The notes under the pieces: generated by a model
Told to the model about the DNA's origin: nothing
What the model saw: only the letters and a program-made list of their open reading frames with translations
The model's database searches: none
Position numbers and translations under genes: made by a program
Part shown: positions 1 through 9,635 of the stretch, in pieces
Layout: every line of letters begins with the position of its first letter
Numbering within the stretch: position 1 is the stretch's first letter
DNA from: Candidatus Kryptoniota bacterium
GTDB lineage: Bacteria > Bacteroidota > Ignavibacteria > Kryptoniales > JAKASW01
Length of the DNA: 64,000 nt
NCBI GenBank assembly: GCA_036567965.1
Contig: DATCTN010000027.1
Span: 108,483 to 172,482, forward strand
Direction: 5' to 3'

Positions 1-1
1 C

Positions 2-1687
2 AACCTTGCGCTCGCGGTGACGGGCACGGAGAAGGTCTGGCAGAATGTGTTGAAGCAGTACGGTTTCAGCCAAAAGGAGATTCTGGAATTCATCCCCGGT
101 CCGGCATACACAGCATGGTGGCTGATGGGAAACCTCGAGAAGTGGCGCGGTCCGGTTTCTCAGAAATATATAGATGAAAGGTCGGGTCTTCAGAAGCGAA
201 TACTCGAACGGATGAAAGAGCTCGGCATTAGCCCCGTGTACCAGGGATTTTACGGAATGGTGCCCACACTTCTGAAACAGAAATTCCCGAACCACCATAT
301 CGTCGACCAGGGTCTTTGGGGGAATTTTCAGAGACCTGATATCCTGGATCCGTCAGATTCTTTGTTCGCGCCGATGGCCCGGACTTATTATAGGGAGCTC
401 ACTCGCCTGTACGGCAAATCGGATTTCTACGGAGGCGATCCATTCCATGAAGGTGGAAAGACAGACGACATCGATGTGGAGAAAGCGGCGAGTCTCATTC
501 AGGGTGAAATGCTCAAGGAAAATCAGTCCGCGGTGTGGGTCCTACAGGGATGGCAGCAGAATCCCAAAGAGGAGCTGCTCGCGGGAATCGACAGGAGTCA
601 CGCACTCGTATTGGATCTCAATGCCGAGAGTGAGGCAACATGGGAAACCAGAAATGCGTATGAAGGAACTCCATGGCTGTGGTGCAACATACTCTACTAC
701 GGCGACAATACGTTTATGTACGGGAAACTCGATTCTGCCGCCGGCGCGCCAACTCGCGCATTGAAAACGCCCGAGGGAAAATATCTGAAGGGTATCGGAT
801 TTTTGATGGAGGGCTTCGACAACGACCCTGTCAACTACGATCTGTTTTTCGAAGCGGCGTGGGATGTCGGGAAGATTAACGTCCCCGAATGGATAAAAGG
901 ATTCACGTACTATCGTTACGGAAAGATTGTTCCGGCAGCCGAAGAGGCCTGGGAAATTCTGTATAAAACTATTTACTCTGAACCCGCACCGACAGATCCG
1001 ATAGTGTGCGCGCGGCCCGCGAGCAATGCGGACCGGGTCGTGACCTGGTCGAGTTCAAAAATCTGGATCGACAATTCACTTCTGGAAAAGGCTGCACAGG
1101 ACCTTCTGGACTGCTCAAATCAATTGAGAGGAGTCGATTCGTACCAGTATGACCTCGTGAGCGTGACGAGACAATACATCTCGAACCTGGCGCACGGCTA
1201 TTACGCGAAATGCATGAAGGCTTACGAATCGAAAGATGTTGCGAACTTCACGAAATATTCGAAAATGTTTCTCGATGTTATTTCCGATCTTGACACGCTT
1301 CTCGGTACGAGAAAGGAATACCTTCTTGGATCATGGATCGAAAGCGCCAGGGAACTGGGCAGAAATGTGGGCGAGGAAGATCTGTTTGAGCTCAACGCGC
1401 GAACACTAATTACTGTGTGGGGAGACAGTGCCGCCGCGCAAACTCTTCACGATTACTCGTTCCGCGAATGGTCGGGGATGCTTCGCGGATTTTACGGTCC
1501 GCGGTGGAAGTTGTTCTTCGAAAGCTTACAGTCGGGTCTCGAGGGGCAGCCGGTCCACCCGATCAATTACTACTCCTGGGAAGACAAATGGTGTCACGGA
1601 ACGGAAAAGTATGATTCCAAACCAGCGGGAGATCCGGTGGAAGTCTCGGCGAGGATGCTCGCGAAGTATCCGATCACGGAGAGGTAG
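2..1687 (+). CDS. Alpha-N-acetylglucosaminidase, GH89 (5' end outside window)
   Basis: The 3' part of a family GH89 glycoside hydrolase (NAGLU type), which removes terminal alpha-linked N-acetylglucosamine from glycans. The frame is open to the left window edge and the first residues (NLALAVTGTEKVW) match the conserved family segment that precedes the catalytic barrel, so the true start lies upstream. Visible landmarks are GPAYTAWWLMGNLEKW, QGFYGMVPTLLK, the DPFHEGG segment and VWVLQGWQ, followed by the helical C-terminal domain (NDPVNYDLFFEAAWD). No frameshift is seen. The TonB-dependent receptor downstream is convergent, with a shared hairpin between them. A role in glycan scavenging in the periplasm or at the surface is an inference from family and neighbour; the signal peptide is outside the window. 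Confidence 0.93.
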   Translation, partial: NLALAVTGTEKVWQNVLKQYGFSQKEILEFIPGPAYTAWWLMGNLEKWRGPVSQKYIDERSGLQKRILERMKELGISPVYQGFYGMVPTLLKQKFPNHHIVDQGLWGNFQRPDILDPSDSLFAPMARTYYRELTRLYGKSDFYGGDPFHEGGKTDDIDVEKAASLIQGEMLKENQSAVWVLQGWQQNPKEELLAGIDRSHALVLDLNAESEATWETRNAYEGTPWLWCNILYYGDNTFMYGKLDSAAGAPTRALKTPEGKYLKGIGFLMEGFDNDPVNYDLFFEAAWDVGKINVPEWIKGFTYYRYGKIVPAAEEAWEILYKTIYSEPAPTDPIVCARPASNADRVVTWSSSKIWIDNSLLEKAAQDLLDCSNQLRGVDSYQYDLVSVTRQYISNLAHGYYAKCMKAYESKDVANFTKYSKMFLDVISDLDTLLGTRKEYLLGSWIESARELGRNVGEEDLFELNARTLITVWGDSAAAQTLHDYSFREWSGMLRGFYGPRWKLFFESLQSGLEGQPVHPINYYSWEDKWCHGTEKYDSKPAGDPVEVSARMLAKYPITER

Positions 1688-1733
1688 CCACCATGATCAG
1701 TAAATAGGATTCACGCGTCATAGATTTAAAAGA

Positions 1734-1764
1734 AACGCCGTCCCGAGCTGCAGGGGACGGCGTT
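1734..1764. terminator. Bidirectional hairpin between convergent genes
   Basis: A perfect 11-bp inverted repeat (AACGCCGTCCC / GGGACGGCGTT) with a 9-nt loop lies in the 145-bp space between two convergent genes. A/T-rich stretches flank it, but there is no long T run. It is most likely a shared transcription terminator. Confidence 0.7.
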
Positions 1765-1832
1765 CTGATTATTGAAGCGACATCAAATATTGTAAAGATC
1801 TTCTCTCGATCCGCGAATGGATCGGACCGATC

Positions 1833-4800
1833 TCACAGGGTATATCGGATACCTACATCAGCAGTGAAGCCGTAGAAGTTTTCGTACTGGATGTAGCCCT
1901 TGGATACCTGATTCCCCTGGTCGGGTCTGGCGGTGAGGTTGTTCAGGTTCACATAGACCTGCAGCCCCGGCATGAATGAATCCTGCTGCAGCTGGTAACG
2001 GACCGAAGCGTCGAGCCGGAAATAATCCTGGTTCATATTATCGTTCTGAACCACACCTCCAATATAGGTCAGCACTGATCCATAGTACTCGAAGGACACA
2101 CGTGCCGAGAAGCCTCCCAGATCGTATCCCAGCGAGCCGTTGAAAATGTCCGAAGGTTGCTGTACAAGCCGGTCGGATCGACTCGAATCGGGAAGGATGA
2201 TTACAGTCTTTCCTACGGACTTCGACGATATGATCGGATAGAATGTGTTTGACCAGATATGTGAGTAGTTGGTGCTCAACACAATTCCGCTAAATGGAAA
2301 AGGTAGATACCAGAATCGGTGCTCAAGATCGACTTCCACTCCTCTCAAGAATGCGGGATAAGGATTATTTATCCAGTCATTTATATTACCTGAACCTGTG
2401 GCGCCGATGCCCAGGGCCCTAAGGGTGTACCCGCCCACAGTGGATGTCAGAGAATCGAAGTGAGACGGTGGATGTGCAAGTAAAGGATAGTATCTCTGAT
2501 ATGCAAAACCGTCTATCTCTTTGTAGAAGCCGTCGACGGTGAAGAGGCCGACGACATTGCTGTACAGTGAAAGTATCAGGTCATGGTTATACGCCCTTGC
2601 CGATTTTAAGAATGGATTCCCGAGGTACGCATAATTACCCGGGCTGTTTATTTGCACCTTTGGAACAAGCGCGTTGAAATCCGGACGCGCGAGGGTTTGC
2701 GTATAGGCATATCGTATATCGGCCCAATCTGTGACCTTGTAGCGCGCCTGTACCATAGGGAGCCAGTAATGGTTGGATGTTTTCGCATTTATCGTATCCT
2801 GATTGTAGGCCGGTTGCATGACACTTTGCTGTTTGACCGCGTACGCCGTGATGTTGTTGGCGTCGTTCTCAAATCGTGCGCCACCCACAATCATGAAGTG
2901 CTGTCCCCCATTAACCTGTGCCATTCCGTATCCAGCCGAGAGGATTTCGATATAGCTGTAATCGTTCCAGTACAAACCCTCAGCTCCGTTGATGGGTATG
3001 AGCGCGTTTTGAACTGTAAGATCAGAATTGGTCTTGTCGTTAAAGAATGCCATGCTCACCTGATTTGGATAACCCAGCGTCGGCGCCCAGTTAAGATCGC
3101 CCACACGCTGGTTCGGAAGGAAATTTTGCCAGAGAGTGGGGTCCGGATTTGTGAAATTGAGTGCCCAGACGTTCCCTCCGCTCGCCCCTCCAAGGAACGC
3201 CTTTTTCAAATTTGGAAAGAGACGGAATATGTCGTTAATGATTGCCTGATCTCCGCCATAGTAAGTTCCTACACTGTATTCGGTCTCATCATAATGGCGG
3301 TCCGTGTATGAGTATTTTCCTCCGAACTTCAGGAATCCACTCAAGTCTTCGCTCGGAGCAAAAGGTATCTTGAGGTCCAACTTACCAGCCTGACTGACGT
3401 TCTTGAACATATAAACATTCGTTCCGATTTGACTCAGAGCTATGTTTGAGTCGTTCGGTACTGCATAGGTGACCAGTGTCTGTGGAGACATGCCGGCGCC
3501 GACCACCGAGTTTAACGATGGCACCCATCCGTTTGTCTGGAGAAACTGGATCTGCGGCGAAGAAGGGGTGTTGTTCAGGACATAGTTGTTTGACACACCA
3601 TACTCCACCTGCATGAATCCTAAATCATTTTTCCCTTCTAATGAGTTTGTCATTATGTCGTTGTTGCTGACTCCGCCCGTGATATTGTATAATTGCTGGC
3701 CGGCTCCGTTCCATGGAGGATCATAAGTCGTGGTAAAGTCGGTCGTCCTTGGCTGCAGTCTTGAAAAAGAGTTTGTAAGTTGGATGCTCCCGTTCGGAAT
3801 CCTGTAGTCGAGCATAAGACTGCCGCCGTATCGATTTCTGAATTCAATATGTCTGTTTAGTGCTATCGTTTCCACAAAGACCACGTTTTGAGCGCCGATC
3901 ACGTTGTAAGTGGCGTTTATATTGTCGGCGCTCCTGTCGACTTCCTCGGCCGTCAGTAATAGGTAAGCGCCGAGCTGATCGTCAAAGAACCTGTCGCTTA
4001 CGGATGCGACGGCCTTATAGTTCCCGTAGAAGTTTCTGAATTTGTTATAACCCGATTGCCAGAGGAGGTCCGTGTGGAACCCGTGCGGGGCGTCGTTCAA
4101 GAGGATATTTACGAAGCCGCCGATCGCGTCTGCATCCATGTCGGGAGTAAGCTCTTTGTATACTTCGATCGACTTAATCATGTTCGGCGATATCTGATTG
4201 AGGTCGACGCTCCGTGTGGAGTTGTCCGTTGCGCCCTGGGTCACGCCGTTTATCGCCACCAGGTTATATTCCGGTGCCAGACCTCTTATGACGATTCTGT
4301 CCGCTTCGCCTCCGCTTCGAGTCACGGAAATTCCCGGGAGCCGGCCCAGTGCCTCGGCGGCGTTGAAATCCGGGAGCTCCTGAATTTTCTTTGCCGAGAC
4401 AACGTTTACTATGTTAGACGAGGAGAGTTGTTGGTTTACAGCTTGTACCTGTCCCTGCGCCTGGGCCGTCACAAGGACCGGTTTGCCCTGAATCGCGACT
4501 GCGTTCAGATAGTAGTCTTGACTAACCTCTCCATTTTGTTCAAGAGTCACAGTCGCGTTGACCGAGTCGTAGCCGATGCAACGTATCACAATCACAGAGT
4601 TTCCTGCAGGCACGTTGCGAACTATGAAGTAGCCGTTCAGATCGGTAGCCGCACCGATGCTGGTATTCTTCACCACGATTGTTGCGCCGATCAAAGGATC
4701 CTTTGTGGCGCGGTCGAAAACCCTGCCTTTCAGTGTGCCTGAGCCACTTGCCCGCGCGGAACTCATTGAGAAGAGCATCAGCAACACTGGGACCAAGAAT

Positions 4801-4835
4801 GACCTAACTAGAGACGTAGAACTCATGTGAGACAT
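1833..4835 (-). CDS. TonB-dependent outer-membrane receptor with carboxypeptidase-regulatory-like N-terminus
   Basis: A 1,000-residue outer-membrane receptor. In order: an N-terminal signal peptide (hydrophobic SFLVPVLLMLFSMSSARA), a CarboxypepD_reg-like beta-sandwich (residues ~33-120, LKGRVFDRATKDPLIGATI, DLNGYFIVRNVPAG), a plug domain (~130-250, ELPDFNAAEALGRLPGISV, IVIRGLAPEYNLVAINGV, DADAIGGFVNI) and a long beta-barrel ending in an aromatic strand (ADVGIRYTL). This is the Bacteroidota TonB-receptor layout used for uptake of large ligands such as oligosaccharides or siderophores; the ligand cannot be read from the sequence. The start at 4835 is supported by an AAGGAG-type ribosome-binding site upstream. 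No SusD-like partner is next to it. The adjacent GH89 enzyme suggests a glycan link, but that is only inference. Confidence 0.92.
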   Translation of the reverse strand: MSHMSSTSLVRSFLVPVLLMLFSMSSARASGSGTLKGRVFDRATKDPLIGATIVVKNTSIGAATDLNGYFIVRNVPAGNSVIVIRCIGYDSVNATVTLEQNGEVSQDYYLNAVAIQGKPVLVTAQAQGQVQAVNQQLSSSNIVNVVSAKKIQELPDFNAAEALGRLPGISVTRSGGEADRIVIRGLAPEYNLVAINGVTQGATDNSTRSVDLNQISPNMIKSIEVYKELTPDMDADAIGGFVNILLNDAPHGFHTDLLWQSGYNKFRNFYGNYKAVASVSDRFFDDQLGAYLLLTAEEVDRSADNINATYNVIGAQNVVFVETIALNRHIEFRNRYGGSLMLDYRIPNGSIQLTNSFSRLQPRTTDFTTTYDPPWNGAGQQLYNITGGVSNNDIMTNSLEGKNDLGFMQVEYGVSNNYVLNNTPSSPQIQFLQTNGWVPSLNSVVGAGMSPQTLVTYAVPNDSNIALSQIGTNVYMFKNVSQAGKLDLKIPFAPSEDLSGFLKFGGKYSYTDRHYDETEYSVGTYYGGDQAIINDIFRLFPNLKKAFLGGASGGNVWALNFTNPDPTLWQNFLPNQRVGDLNWAPTLGYPNQVSMAFFNDKTNSDLTVQNALIPINGAEGLYWNDYSYIEILSAGYGMAQVNGGQHFMIVGGARFENDANNITAYAVKQQSVMQPAYNQDTINAKTSNHYWLPMVQARYKVTDWADIRYAYTQTLARPDFNALVPKVQINSPGNYAYLGNPFLKSARAYNHDLILSLYSNVVGLFTVDGFYKEIDGFAYQRYYPLLAHPPSHFDSLTSTVGGYTLRALGIGATGSGNINDWINNPYPAFLRGVEVDLEHRFWYLPFPFSGIVLSTNYSHIWSNTFYPIISSKSVGKTVIILPDSSRSDRLVQQPSDIFNGSLGYDLGGFSARVSFEYYGSVLTYIGGVVQNDNMNQDYFRLDASVRYQLQQDSFMPGLQVYVNLNNLTARPDQGNQVSKGYIQYENFYGFTADVGIRYTL

Positions 4836-5122
4836 GATTTACTCCTTCTCGTCAGTTAGAATGAATTATTCGCTCACCTCCCGATGCGGATGAAAAACCA
4901 CACACCTTCACTTCGGTCAAAAGTTAAAGGAAATGAATTCCTTAGTCAAGCTGACCGGCAAAAGGTGTACAAGCCGGATGTATCGACTCACCGGCTGACA
5001 TGTCTCATTCTCTATTTGAAAATCAAAGAAATTGTTTACATAACATGAATACACATGAGCTCCGGATCTTCTTCGGAGAATAGATGCCGAAACATTCCCG
5101 AACAGAAGCAGTTCGGACAGGG

Positions 5123-5204
5123 TTCGGCAGGACGATGTTTGGTTTGAATTTGGTAATGCCTCATTCTTCTCCCCCTTGTAGGGGGAGAATTAAAGAGGGA
5201 GTTT
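5123..5204. repeat. 82-bp intergenic repeat, copy 1
   Basis: Direct repeat of the unit at 5290-5371, imperfect in the first half and nearly identical in the last 45 bp. The conserved part holds a hairpin (CTCCCCC ttgta GGGGGAG) followed by ATTAAAGAGGGAGTTT. It is the main content of the 567-bp gap between the TonB receptor and queC. It resembles a dispersed palindromic genome repeat; its function is unknown. Confidence 0.8.
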
Positions 5205-5289
5205 GACTTCGTGCCCATCTGATGTACTCAATGCTCCGATGAGATTATGGCGGCTCACAATCTGAAATTGAACTCCTTCACGAATCAAG

Positions 5290-5371
5290 TTCGACATAAC
5301 GATGCCGGCCCTGGATCTGACAATGCCTACTTCTTCTCCCCCTTGTAGGGGGATAATTAAAGAGGGAGTTT
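5290..5371. repeat. 82-bp intergenic repeat, copy 2
   Basis: Second copy of the unit at 5123-5204, offset by exactly 167 bp. One substitution in the right arm (GGGGGAT) weakens its hairpin. It ends 31 bp before the 3' end of queC, so it could serve as or near the terminator of that gene. Confidence 0.8.
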
Positions 5372-5402
5372 AGCAGGGCATTTAACTCTCACACTCAACG
5401 CC

Positions 5403-6089
5403 TTACTCCGATTCGTACGTCGTCGGGTCAGGTACGCCGGCGAGCACGAAGGCTTCCTTTCGTTCAACGCATGCCCCGCACTTTCCGCAGTGTTTGGGTC
5501 TTCCATTGTAACAGGAGTAAGTTGATCCGAATGGGACTTGAAGATCGGTTCCGAGAGTTACGATATCCCCTTTCGACATCCCGATAAAAGGATCTTTTAT
5601 TTCCACTCCGGCGTAAGTGCCCAGTCTTCCAGCTTCCGACATCGCGTTTAAGAACTCAGGCCGACAATCCGGGTAGATTGCATGATCGCCGGAGTGTGCG
5701 GCATAGAGAACAGTCGTGGCGCCTATCGACTCAGCATACCCGACGGCTATCGACAACATTATCCCGTTGCGGAACGGGACCACGGTTCTTCTCATTGAAT
5801 TGTCTTCATAATGTCCTTCGGGAATTGTTCCACCGCTTGCAAGAAGGTCTGAGTTGAACAGCTCATTTATAAATGGAAGGTGTATGATTTTGTGCGCGAC
5901 ACCAAATTTCGCGGTGATGCTTTCTGCGGCTTTAATTTCCTGTCGGGCGTGCTTGGAGCCGTAGTGGAAAGTGAGGGCGTTCACTTCATACCTGCGCAGT
6001 GCCCAGCACAGAAGTGTTGTCGAATCAAGACCGCCAGAAAATGATACGACCACTCTTTCCACGTTTCCCGGAGTTTCATTGGCTTTCAT
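5403..6089 (-). CDS. queC: 7-cyano-7-deazaguanine synthase QueC
   Basis: An ATP-dependent enzyme that converts 7-carboxy-7-deazaguanine plus ammonia to preQ0, a late step towards the tRNA base queuosine, in the cytoplasm. The N-terminal PP-loop SFSGGLDSTTLL binds ATP. The C-terminal zinc site is the Cys cluster CYNGRPKHCGKCGACVERK, with HSGDHAIYPDCRPEF in between. The length (228 residues) is normal for the family. I chose the ATG at 6089; an in-frame TTG lies one codon upstream. No other queuosine genes are adjacent, and no preQ1 riboswitch was recognised in the upstream 350 bp. Confidence 0.96.
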   Translation of the reverse strand: MKANETPGNVERVVVSFSGGLDSTTLLCWALRRYEVNALTFHYGSKHARQEIKAAESITAKFGVAHKIIHLPFINELFNSDLLASGGTIPEGHYEDNSMRRTVVPFRNGIMLSIAVGYAESIGATTVLYAAHSGDHAIYPDCRPEFLNAMSEAGRLGTYAGVEIKDPFIGMSKGDIVTLGTDLQVPFGSTYSCYNGRPKHCGKCGACVERKEAFVLAGVPDPTTYESE

Positions 6090-6448
6090 CAAGTTTGTCC
6101 GATTCTGGTCTTAAAACGTTTCCCGTGCATTTGTCCGGCTTGAAGATAAGTGTGTCACGGCAAATTAGGGAAGCGAAGGAAGATAGACAACAAGGGAATG
6201 GAGAGCACAAAGTGATCCTGGCTTTCTGTTTATGGTTTGTATTGGGGGAGGGAATAACCATTAGTGTGGTTATCTAAATTTGAGAACATGGAGAGAGCGC
6301 TTTCGGATGCCGAGCATGAGGGCGCCATAACATAATCAAGTGCGGGACCGTGGGAAAACGCGGGAGTCGATATCTTCTGGCGCCGTAGGTGCACTACCCG
6401 AATTACATCCGGGTTGATTCTTCTCGCCCAACATCCAATATTTCCTGC
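6090..6448. other. Gene-poor spacer upstream of queC
   Basis: 359 bp between the divergent queC and lipoprotein genes. The only structure seen is a short perfect inverted repeat at 6254-6273 (ATAACCA / TGGTTAT, 6-nt loop). It presumably carries both promoters, but no promoter motif can be assigned with confidence. Confidence 0.5.
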
Positions 6449-7513
6449 ATGTCAGTGGGCAAACTGCGGCGGTTGATCTTTGCGACAATTCTTTTTGGCG
6501 TATCAAGCTGTAACCTATTCATGGGTCCGCACAATGGAGGAGGAGCAGACACGACGAGCCACAACTGGACTTTCACTATCGATACCCTGGGAGATGGAGC
6601 GAGCGATTTGTACGACGTTGCGATCGTGAGCACAAATCCGCCGGTGGCTTATGCGGTGGGAGAGATTAACGTTCTCGATTCGGTAGGAAACTGGGAGAAC
6701 CCCTTCTATAATCTGGCAGGATGGGACGGAGGAAATTGGAGTCTCCAAAGGGTTCCATACTATTACCAGGGGCAACCCTATTATCATCCCATTCAATCGG
6801 TTTTCTCTTTTGGACCAAGAGAAATATGGCTCTGCGGGAACGGTGTAATCTATTGGGATGGGAGCACTTTTGCTCCGGTTCCAGTTCCAACTGCAGTGTG
6901 GGGTCAGTACCAAATGAATAAAATCTGGGGGACAGGCAGTTCCAACATTTACGTGGTCGGCAATGGCGGCTCGGCTGCGATGTACACTTCCGGATCATGG
7001 CAAAAGGTCATCAGTAATATCACTCTTGACATTCGTGACATCTGGGGCTCACCTGATGGAAGCCAGATACTTGCTGTTGCGTCGAACGATGAAGGATCTA
7101 AGTTTCTCAGTATCCAGGGAACAACTGTAACAACCGTTTCTGACAGTGGCCTGGGGAGCAGTCTTTACGGAGTCTGGTTTGTACCAAACCAGAAATATTA
7201 CGCGGTGGGTGCAGGGATCTCTTGGAAGCACCGACTCACAGATCGTGTCTGGAACACATATGCACCGGGAGTTGTAACGAGCTACGTTTCTGAAAGCGTG
7301 GCAGGGAATGACACGAGCGACGTATTTGTGGTTGGGGACTCATTCGAGATGGTGCATTACAACGGAAGAAGCTGGCACAATTACAAGGATATGATTCCAC
7401 TTTCTTATGGCGTACTTGGGAAAGTAGCTATCAAAGGAAATCTGATGATCGCAGTAGGATTCACGGGAATTGGACAGAAAGCTATAGCAGTCATAGGCAG
7501 GCGACAAAACTGA
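6449..7513 (+). CDS. Putative secreted lipoprotein with beta-propeller-like repeats
   Basis: About 354 residues. The N-terminus (MSVGKLRRLIFATILFGVSSC) is a lipoprotein signal with a lipobox ending GVSSC, so I start at the internal ATG 6449 rather than at 6389; no strong Shine-Dalgarno sequence precedes either. The rest consists of repeated units with patterns such as DIWGSPDGSQILAV, KIWGTGSSNIYVVGNGG and GNDTSDVFVVGDS, typical of the secreted beta-propeller lipoproteins common in Ignavibacteria and Bacteroidota. The protein is probably anchored in the envelope. No catalytic motif is seen and the function is unknown. The neighbour at 7541 is convergent. Confidence 0.75.
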   Translation: MSVGKLRRLIFATILFGVSSCNLFMGPHNGGGADTTSHNWTFTIDTLGDGASDLYDVAIVSTNPPVAYAVGEINVLDSVGNWENPFYNLAGWDGGNWSLQRVPYYYQGQPYYHPIQSVFSFGPREIWLCGNGVIYWDGSTFAPVPVPTAVWGQYQMNKIWGTGSSNIYVVGNGGSAAMYTSGSWQKVISNITLDIRDIWGSPDGSQILAVASNDEGSKFLSIQGTTVTTVSDSGLGSSLYGVWFVPNQKYYAVGAGISWKHRLTDRVWNTYAPGVVTSYVSESVAGNDTSDVFVVGDSFEMVHYNGRSWHNYKDMIPLSYGVLGKVAIKGNLMIAVGFTGIGQKAIAVIGRRQN

Positions 7514-7540
7514 TTGTGGATTCATCGCCGCTGTTTGTAC

Positions 7541-7993
7541 CTAAGCGTGCTTGGTCGACTTGGGCAAAGGACTTACCCCGCTGCTCCGCTTGCCATTCAC
7601 AACCATTCCAGTCAAATAAGTTGATAGAAAAATCAGAGCAAATGGGATCCACGTGCCTAACATACTCGAAAACATGTTGAGACTTCGATTGATCGCTAAC
7701 CCTACGACAAAGAAGTCAACAAGAATTATAAATGATGTGAAAGCAATTGCGGTTCTAAATGGCGAAAGATGATTGTACTTCTTGAAATAGTTGAGCGATA
7801 CCACAAAGAAGATTACAGGTGCTAGTACGGCATGGATGTAAAGGGTGTTCCGCAGTGTCGTGAGTACAACGCCAAGTTCGATAGTCTCAGCACAGAGCGC
7901 CCAACCGACAAAGGCGTGAATCAGAGGGATCCGGAAGCTCCTGTAGGATCCCGCATGAACCTTAATTTGAATTCCCAACTCAAATCCCTTCAT
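7541..7993 (-). CDS. Small integral membrane protein, unknown family
   Basis: 150 residues with four hydrophobic segments (around LIHAFVGWALCAETIELGV, HAVLAPVIFFVVSL, IAFTSFIILVDFFVVGLAI and WIPFALIFLSTYLTGMVV). This gives a four-helix inner-membrane protein with short polar tails. No family was recognised. It stands alone between two plus-strand genes, with a 31-bp dispersed repeat (7996-8026) just upstream of its start codon. It resembles general four-TM proteins of unknown function in Bacteroidota. Confidence 0.6.
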   Translation of the reverse strand: MKGFELGIQIKVHAGSYRSFRIPLIHAFVGWALCAETIELGVVLTTLRNTLYIHAVLAPVIFFVVSLNYFKKYNHLSPFRTAIAFTSFIILVDFFVVGLAINRSLNMFSSMLGTWIPFALIFLSTYLTGMVVNGKRSSGVSPLPKSTKHA

Positions 7994-7995
7994 GG

Positions 7996-8026
7996 AACAT
8001 TACACGATGCATGAAAGAAATGCAAG
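7996..8026. repeat. 31-bp dispersed repeat, copy 1
   Basis: The sequence begins AACATTACACGATGCATG and ends AAGAAATGCAAG. It recurs at 11463-11493 with a single mismatch. Here it sits 3 bp from the start codon of the minus-strand membrane protein. Confidence 0.8.
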
Positions 8027-8213
8027 CATCTGACTTCAAAACCCGCATCAACCAAGTCACCCATGCCAAATCGTTGCATCTACATTGATAGTACAATCCA
8101 GGATGACATGGGGAATTGTGATTTCTTTTCTGATGTACAAAAGGAACTCTAATTGCGGTCGAGTTGCAATTTCCCTGAGCATTTCCTAACCTTAGGAAAT
8201 CAGAGAGCTGGGT

Positions 8214-8501
8214 ATGGCTAAGAAACTGTTTAAACTTGTTGCTGAAATAAGCACTGGTAGTCCCAAGAAGATCGAAGTCATTCTGACCGAACTGATCGGA
8301 ATTGATGGGATCGTTCGGAATGACAATGGCTTCAAGGTTACCAGGACTATGGAAGGCGAGAGCGCAAGGCAATTAAATCGTGAATTGCTGTCGGCACTGA
8401 GGCGAGTGGAAAAGAAAACGACTTTGAGAGCTGAATGGACCCACGGCAAATCGACTGAACGATTCTTTGATTATGTGCCAAAGGGAATCAGGCAAGCCTA
8501 A
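8214..8501 (+). CDS. Small hypothetical protein
   Basis: 95 residues, basic and soluble, starting MAKKLFKLVAEISTGSPKK. The region GIVRNDNGFKVTRTMEG looks like mixed alpha/beta structure. There is no signal peptide or TM segment and no family was recognised. It is preceded by a weak purine-rich site (GAGAGCTGGGT). It sits alone in the accessory stretch, 255 bp before the CPBP protease gene, and is more likely real than not because codon use looks ordinary across its full length. Confidence 0.55.
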   Translation: MAKKLFKLVAEISTGSPKKIEVILTELIGIDGIVRNDNGFKVTRTMEGESARQLNRELLSALRRVEKKTTLRAEWTHGKSTERFFDYVPKGIRQA

Positions 8502-8756
8502 GGATATCTTCAAGTCCAACCATTTCTCAATTCATGCGGTGCTCATTGGGAAGTCGTCGATGCGAGACAGGACTTTTTCCGGCGGAAGCGTTTACTGCGC
8601 CGGTTTCAACGTGCAACCATGATTCGTTGCAGACAATAAGATTTGCATGTTTGTCAAATGTTCCATGAAGGCCTGTAAGGTGCCTGAACATTACGATACA
8701 CTGCCAATTAACACATAGCGGAACCAATTTTAAAAGTGAAGCGTGAGGAACATGTC

Positions 8757-9437
8757 ATGGAAAAAGAAGCAGATTCGGTCATCAAGTCAAAATCAGATGG
8801 TGGAGGCTTCAAGAACACTTTAATTGTTTTGTCGCCTTTGTTGGTATGTATTCTAAGCTTCTTCACTGCTCACATATTCAAATCTGTCTGGGATGTTTGG
8901 GCATGGGTACCAATAGTCATCATTTATTGGATAATAATCTCCTTCTTTATTCTATGGGGAGGTGGAAGAGCGTCGATCAGGAGGTGGTTGCAACCCTCGA
9001 GGAGCCATTGGGGTTGGGCAGTGTTTGCAGTTGCATTAGCTCTTCCGTCCTTAAGAATGATCCTCACACAAAGTTATCTTCTTAAGGGTGTTCTTATCTG
9101 GCTTCCTTGGCTGTTGTTAGGTTTGACAAATCCGTTCCTGGAGGAAGGATATTGGCGGGGACTTATTCTAGATATTACAAGTAAATGGCCGACATGGGTA
9201 GCCATAATTTATTCAAGTTTATTCTTCATGTTGAATCATCTTGTCGGTTTGGGAACCACTTCAATCGCTTGCCGTAATCCGATATTCCTGACCACCGTGT
9301 TTCTCTCGGGCGTTTGTTTCGGCATAATTTATTTCAAGACGAGAAGTCTGCGGTGGCTTATCTTTTCGCATGCTTTAACAGATCTTTTCAGCTTGAGTGT
9401 GCCGGTCTTCTTGAATCTTTATGTTCCGCCTGGTTAA
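8757..9437 (+). CDS. CPBP-family intramembrane metalloprotease
   Basis: About 226 residues with seven or eight hydrophobic segments. It carries the three CPBP (CAAX protease/bacteriocin-processing, ABI) motifs in order: EEGYWR (EExxxR), FFMLNH (FxxxH) and HALTD (HxxxD/N). These supply the glutamates and histidines of the catalytic zinc site inside the membrane. The family cleaves prenylated or other small membrane substrates, and bacterial members often act in bacteriocin self-immunity or maturation. No substrate gene is evident nearby. The start ATG at 8757 has a good GAGGAA ribosome-binding site; a GTG at 8736 is possible. Confidence 0.85.
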   Translation: MEKEADSVIKSKSDGGGFKNTLIVLSPLLVCILSFFTAHIFKSVWDVWAWVPIVIIYWIIISFFILWGGGRASIRRWLQPSRSHWGWAVFAVALALPSLRMILTQSYLLKGVLIWLPWLLLGLTNPFLEEGYWRGLILDITSKWPTWVAIIYSSLFFMLNHLVGLGTTSIACRNPIFLTTVFLSGVCFGIIYFKTRSLRWLIFSHALTDLFSLSVPVFLNLYVPPG

Positions 9438-9635
9438 ACCGTTCAAGAGCCGTCGAAGGGAATATATATCGGCGGGCGTTGAGCTGTTTGTCAACCACTC
9501 GGAATACGGAAGTCGTGCCACTAACTTCAGATCGGTGCCTATTATGGGGGCAGGTTAATTTGCCTTCAAACTTTCATAGATTGTTATTTGTCGGGCTGTC
9601 CCGATTACCTAACGCAGAAAAAGTCGGAGAAAATA

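Noticed and set aside
2652..4742. Plus-strand frames of 219 and 228 codons opposite the TonB receptor
   Set aside because: They are antisense shadows of a well-supported receptor gene; no ribosome-binding sites or domains.
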